DNA of 64,000 nucleotides. Source: Lycorma delicatula. Its lineage: Eukaryota; Arthropoda; Insecta; Hemiptera; Fulgoridae. The stretch covers positions 38,679,520 to 38,743,519 of the forward strand of contig NC_134467.1 of NCBI RefSeq assembly GCF_047948215.1. The letters run 5' to 3'. The notes beneath the pieces are model-generated. The model saw only the letters and a list, made by a program, of their open reading frames with translations. It searched no databases and had not been told where the DNA came from. A program made the position numbers and the translations under genes. This document shows positions 59,381 through 64,000 of this stretch, piece by piece. Numbering within the stretch: position 1 is the stretch's first letter; every line of letters begins with the position of its first letter.

Positions 59381-60302
59381 TATATATAGACGAGAGATGA
59401 TGCAGAAAATATTTTTATAACTGTCGAACAATTATAGAGCAAGATTTTTGAAGCTGAAATAAAAACTCCGCGAATAAACAATAAATAAGGACATAGAGAA
59501 AATCACAATACGACAAAAGAATACTACAGAGAGTATCTTGTTTTATTACCGGCATAGATTCGTTTGGAAAGTAAATTCAATGACAATGCTATCTTCTACA
59601 AATATTTTCAAGTTCTTTTGCCAGTTACAGTTACTCCTGGAAAAGTGGATGAACTAAAAATCTTAGCGATGTATTATGAGGTGCTTATGTATATCTAATT
59701 TGGTGCGAGGAGATAAGGTCATTAAATTTAAAATGCGATCAAAAGGTAATTGAAATATTGGATTACTGCAATAAATAATATTTGCCGAATATCCATTATC
59801 TCTTGCAAGTTTTAGCGACTGTTGTGGTTTAATGTACTAATCATTCTCCACAATGAAATAGAATCAAAACGATTCGCGTAACAAGTCTGAGGATGGATGA
59901 CAGTTCGTTAGTTTCTTTATCAGTGTGTAGAGATATTAGTGTTAATTATGATTCTAATTTGTGCAGTAAGTTATGAATTAAATCTAAGAATGTTTTTTTT
60001 GTTAAATCTAACAAAAAACAGTTTCAATATAAAATGATTTTCATTAATTTCATTTTGCTATCACCATCAGCCTCTTAACACGTCCCCTACCGAAAAAAAT
60101 CCTAACTACGTGACTGTATGATACATAATTTCCCTTTTCAAATCATAATAATAATACATAATTTCCCACAATTATTTCTCTTTCCATTACATTATATAAT
60201 TTGGAAAGGGAAATAATAAAGAAATACAGACTGTAAGAACTTCTCTTCCAAATGTATGAACCAAATTGTTAATAAGCAAGCCGCAGAATCTTTTATTTTT
60301 GA
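59381..60302. other. Nothing recognised
   Basis: AT-rich; no frame, terminus or repeat partner noticed. Confidence 0.5.
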
Positions 60303-61128
60303 TTTTTTTGTCTTCAGTCATTTGACTGGTTTGATGCAGTTCTCCAAGATTCCCTATCTAGTGCTAGTCGTTTCATTTCGGAATACCCCCTACATCCCTA
60401 ACAATTTGTTTTACATATTCCAAACGTCGCCTGCCAACACAATTTTTTCCTTCTACCTGTCCCTCCAATATTAAACTGACTATTCCCGGATGTTGCCTAT
60501 AAAGTCTGTCTCTTCTTTTAGCTATATTTTTCCAAATGCTTCTTTCTTCATCTATTTGCCGCAACACCTCTTCATTTGTCACTTTATCCACCCATCTGAT
60601 TTTTAACATTCTCCTACAGCACCGCATTTCAAAAGCTTCTAATCTCTTCTTCTCAGATACTCCGATTGTCCAAGTTTCACTTCCATATAAAGCGACACTC
60701 CAAACGTAAACTTTCAAAAATCTTTTCCTGACATTTAAATTAATTTTTGACGTAAACAAATTATATTTGACTGAAGACTCGTTTCGCCTGTGCTATTCGG
60801 CATTTTATATCACTCCTTTTTCGTCCATTTTTATTCTTCTACCTCCATAATCTTTCTCCTCCTATTTTCACATTCAGTGGTCCATCATTGTTATTTCTAC
60901 TACATTTCATTACTTTCGTTTTGTTCTTCTTTATTTTCATGCGGTAGTTCTTGCGTAGGACTTCATCCATGCCATTCATTGTTTCTTCTAAATCCTTTTT
61001 ACTCTCGGCTAGAATTACTATATCATCAGCAAATCTTAGCATTTTTATCTTATCACCCTGTACTGTTACTCCGGATCTAAATTGTTCTTTAACATCATGA
61101 ATTGCTAGTTCTATGTAAAAATTAAAAA
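60303..61128 (-). mobile_element. RTE-like LINE, 5'-truncated copy
   Basis: Minus strand; ends at the 3' tail TTCAGTCATTTGAC preceded by a T-run (60303-60309), matching the 3' end at 12960-12985. Coding runs from the RT region FNFYIELAI through LRFADDIVILAE to EAFEMRCCRRMLKI and GKNCVGRRRLEY. Deletions near 60785-60840 and 60490 break the frame. The 5' end stops abruptly at 61128, as expected for incomplete reverse transcription. Confidence 0.9.
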
Positions 61129-61130
61129 TG

Positions 61131-61322
61131 TTTACAAGAAGAGACTCGTGAGTGTTTACGTAGAAGAGGAGGTCACCTGCAAGATGTCATATTTAAAAAA
61201 TAAACTATCCTAAAATGGCAAAATTTGTACAATTACATGAAATAAAATTCATTTTCCAAAAATAATTTTTCGTTAACGTTATTTAATTTTTAAAATTTCC
61301 CGTTTCTTTGAATCACCCTATA
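61131..61322 (+). mobile_element. Tc1/mariner 3' end relic
   Basis: RECLRRRGGHLQDVIFKK and a stop resemble the C-terminus of the transposase family at 62126 (GGHF ending). It is followed by a short UTR and a possible terminus AAATTTCCCGTTTCTTTGAATC ACCC then TATA. It abuts the truncated LINE. Confidence 0.55.
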
Positions 61323-61908
61323 ATTTTATAATTGTTGATAAGTGGAAATTTATTTTATACAAAAATAAATCATCTGGTCTTGTAAAATATTTTCTTACGA
61401 AACCTAAAATTAAAATTGATAGTACTTTTTCATTTCATTAATAGGTAATTATTGTGTGTACTACTCGTGGAATAGTACTAGCACACAGAAATATATAAAT
61501 CTGTTGTGGGACTTACGTCATTTCAATTCCTTAAATCACGCGATGTAAATGATAAAATAAATCTTGAACCGAATTCTCAAGGGACACTTTCGACAGCAAA
61601 AATAGATCACTTACGTGTTTTTTGCCCATAAATAAAACTACATTTTACGAAGATATAATTCATAATGTTTTAAACCTTGATAAGAACACTTCTTAATGAT
61701 GATGTTGAAATTTAATAAAAAAAATACATTTATTTTCCAATTTAATAAGTATATAATAATGATTTTGTTATTTTATTTTTCAATATTTTTATAAGGAATT
61801 AATAAATAATGTATAAATTTATCAAAGCGTTACTTTGATCGCTAAACATCACTTCGATTAAAAAATCTGATGTGAACACCACATGACTTCCTTGTAGAAC
61901 TATTAAAT
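61323..61908. other. Nothing recognised
   Basis: AT-rich; no features seen. Confidence 0.5.
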
Positions 61909-61939
61909 TACGAGGTTCGGCTGATAAATTTTGCACATA

Positions 61940-63259
61940 CAGAGTGTCCCATATAAAACGCAACCCATCAATCACTCATCCATGAAATTTCAAAAGTCAA
62001 GCTTACTACCCTACTCGATACTGAAATGGACTCGTCCAACATCTGAACATCACGGCGACGCAGTAGAACATTACCGATAGTAACAACAATGCGATCATAA
62101 CGTTCAGTGTATTGCTAGAGACAAGGTGGTGATTTCGCTAGATGAACGTGTTTTCATTGTCGAGTCGTACTTAAGTACGAAATCAGCGGTTGCAGTGTAA
62201 GATTTGTTTCGCCATAAGTACCCAGATAAACCAACTCCTAACAAAACATCAGTATTAAGGTTAGTCGCAAAATTTAGAGTGACTGGTTCTGTTAATAAAA
62301 GATCTGCGTCAGCGTCGAATACAGATACAGTCGCTGAAATCAAAGACCGATTACTCGCCTCGCCAAATAAATCGATCAGACGTTTGTCTGCTGAAATTAA
62401 TTTGTCTAAATCGACTGTTCATCGGGCGACCAAACGATTACAATTACGACCTTATCGCATTCAAACGGTTCATCGACTTCTTGAGCCCGACAAAGAAAAA
62501 CGGCTACAATATTGTCAACGGTTCCGTCGATTTCTGCGTGAGGGAATTAACGTTATAGATTCGTTATTTTTCACAGATGAAGCACGGTTTCATTTGGATG
62601 GTTACGTAAAACAGCCAAAACAGTAGAATTTGGAGTGCTGAAAATCCCCACGTTTATCACGAAAAACAATTACAACCGCAGAAGTCGGGCGTGTGGTGCG
62701 CGATATCGCGGAAGAAAATAATCGGTCCTATTTTTTTCGAGTACACCATTAATGCAGAACGATATCAGGATATATTATTTCAGTTCATCACACTCTTGGA
62801 AGAGGAAGACAGACACTGCTGGCTACAACATGACGGTGCGACATCGCACTACGCAGGTTCAACTTCTGATTTCGTCGAGGAATTCTTTGGTAATCGTGTT
62901 ATCGCTCGAGGCTTGTGGCCACCAAGACCTCCAGATTTGACTGCGGCGGATTTTTTTCTACGGGGTTACCTCAAAGAAAAAGCCTACAGGAACAAACCAC
63001 GAACACTTAAACGATTGAAAGTCAATATTGAACAAACTGTATTAAATATCCAGCCACAAACATTGAAAAAAGTTGCAAAAAACGCTGTAAAAAGAATTGA
63101 AGCTTGTATTCAAGAAGATAGCGGCCACTTCTAACATTTACTCTAAATGTAAGGTAATGGATGGTAATAATAAAAATTACATTTACACTTACACATGCAT
63201 TTTTATTATTTCAATACCTACCAATATAAGGTTGGGTTGCGTTTTATATGGGACACCTG
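61940..63259 (+). mobile_element. Tc1/mariner element with about 30-bp inverted ends
   Basis: Ends CAGAGTGTCCCATATAAAAC (left) and CAGGTGTCCCATATAAAACG (right, complement), both going on to GCAACCCA, flanked by TA at 61938-61939 and 63260-63261. Length 1320 bp. Same transposase family as 33320-34633. Confidence 0.92.
62126..63134 (+). pseudogene. Tc1/mariner transposase, one stop and one frameshift
   Basis: Reads from about GTG 62126 (probably a worn ATG) with SLDERVFIVESYLSTKSAVA, a TAA at 62198, then LFRHKYPDKPTPNKTSVLRL (HTH), FFTDEARFHLDGYVK (first Asp), a one-base shift near 62620, then WCAISRKKIIGPIFF, WLQHDGATSHYAG (second Asp), LWPPRPPDLTAADFFLRG (third Asp, 38 residues later by my count) and the C-terminus CIQEDSGHF. 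Near complete at about 336 codons. Confidence 0.9.
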
Positions 63260-63329
63260 TATATGCGTAGCATGGGAATGAAATAAAAAACGAATAAAAG
63301 TACAATACCTTAGCTACAAAATGTAGTAT

Positions 63330-64000
63330 TTATTTTTCAATATAATTCCCGTTTACATGATACACTTTTCTCAACGTGTAACAAGGTTTTTTGCATTCCA
63401 TCACTGAAAACTGTGTTTCTCGGATCCTTCCTTCACCTCATCGTCGGTGGTGTAATGATTACCTTTGAGATCCTTCTTGAGATGAGGGAAGAAGATCAAA
63501 TCCGGCCAGATTTGTGGTTGTGGAATAGGCTCAAACTTAACCCATCAGAGAGTTTGCCCAGTACCCATCGTGCGCAGCTTTTACGGTAACCTAATCGCTC
63601 GATAATATGGCTTACTCGTTCTTTAGATATGCCTAACAGAATAGCGATACGTTGCTGGGTGATTCGCCGGTCACTTTGAAGCAAATTCTTTTGATGTTTT
63701 TCGTCAGTAATAGAAACTGGTCATCCTTTGCGAGATGCGTCCTCAATTGTCAATTTACCAGCTTCACATTCGCGAAATTTCAACGCCCACCTATACATGA
63801 TACTCCTGTCAACAGTTTCACTACCGTAAACAGCTTTTAAACGATTAAAAATATTCTTAGGATTCATATCTTCTGCTATTAAAAATTTGATCACTGCGCT
63901 CTCTGTTTTAACCGTGTTGAGATATTGGTCGTACTCGACTCCATTATAACTATTACTGAAAACAAACCGGTAAACGGTTTTCAACGTATTATCGCAGATT
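63330..64000 (-). pseudogene. Mariner/SETMAR-type transposase, catalytic core deleted
   Basis: HTH part ESAVIKFLIAEDMNPKNIFN, RLKAVYGSETVDRSIMYRWA and FRECEAGKLTIEDASRKG, a shift, then LLQSDRRITQQRIAILLGIS and IIERLGYRKSCARWV. After this the sequence jumps to PIPQPQIWPDLIFFPHLKKD and HYTTDDEVKEG, the C-terminal end, and GNYIEK stop at 63330. The whole DDE core of about 150 residues is missing. The extreme N-terminus is cut by the window edge. Confidence 0.82.

Larger units (their letters stand above)
61911..64000 (-). mobile_element. Mariner split by a second element, runs off the window
   Basis: CGAGGTTCGGCTGATAAATT at 61911 is a mariner-type terminus after TA (61909-61910). It seems to continue after the inserted element (61940-63259) as TGCGTAGCATGGGAATGAAA at 63262, leading into the 3' end of a minus-strand transposase. 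The other terminus lies beyond base 64000. The link across the insertion is inference. Confidence 0.6.

Noticed and set aside
58751..59431. A 226-codon open frame made of Arg, Glu and Thr on the minus strand
   Set aside because: It is the translation of a CT simple repeat; the periodic composition explains the absence of stops.

Overview
The window is animal, almost certainly insect, nuclear DNA. It is very AT-rich, has GT-AG introns with polypyrimidine acceptors, and is full of Tc1/mariner, Helitron, RTE-type LINE and tRNA-derived SINE sequence. The transposon mix suggests a hemipteran-like insect, but that is only an impression. There are no bacterial genes, operons, CRISPR arrays or genuine tRNA or rRNA genes.

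Only one host gene is recognisable: an Ack-type (activated Cdc42-associated, TNK2-like) non-receptor tyrosine kinase on the minus strand. Eleven coding exons between 42661 and 246 join with compatible intron phases into an open frame of 1129 codons plus 2 nt. In protein order they encode the end of the N-terminal SAM-like region, a complete tyrosine kinase domain, an SH3 domain, a CRIB motif, a long Ser/Asn/Pro-rich tail and a UBA domain. The first coding exon (to the right) and the last one(s) (to the left) are missing. Introns run from 1.2 to 9.1 kb and hold most of the mobile elements.

Layout by region. 1-13 kb: UBA exon, an internally deleted DD34D mariner, the large tail exon, a LINE fragment with a nested SINE, another SINE, a DDE transposon and a full-length RTE-like LINE (9760-12985) with a 10-bp target duplication. 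13-21 kb: exons 9 to 6, a fold-back element, a decayed mariner and an AT palindrome beside a splice donor. 20-31 kb: old interspersed repeats, a second DDE transposon copy, decayed mariners and a TA-flanked element with about 470-bp terminal inverted repeats (27291-29117) around exons 5 and 4. 31-43 kb: a Mutator-like transposase relic, two almost complete but inactivated Tc1/mariner elements (33320-34633; 36411-37714, the latter with DD41D spacing), a LINE fragment and exons 3 to 1. 43-64 kb: no host exon recognised; relics of mariner, RTE, SINE, I-type LINE, Helitron and jockey/CR1-like LINE, a three-copy hairpin repeat (54.8-55.5 kb), a 0.6-kb CT-rich satellite, and a mariner inserted into another mariner (61.9-64 kb).

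All transposase and reverse transcriptase frames carry stops, frameshifts or deletions, so no autonomous element is visible. I see no new defence or biosynthetic system. The points most worth a second look are the long-TIR element family, the hairpin tandem repeat, the SINE families sharing one tail, and two possible splice choices in Ack.
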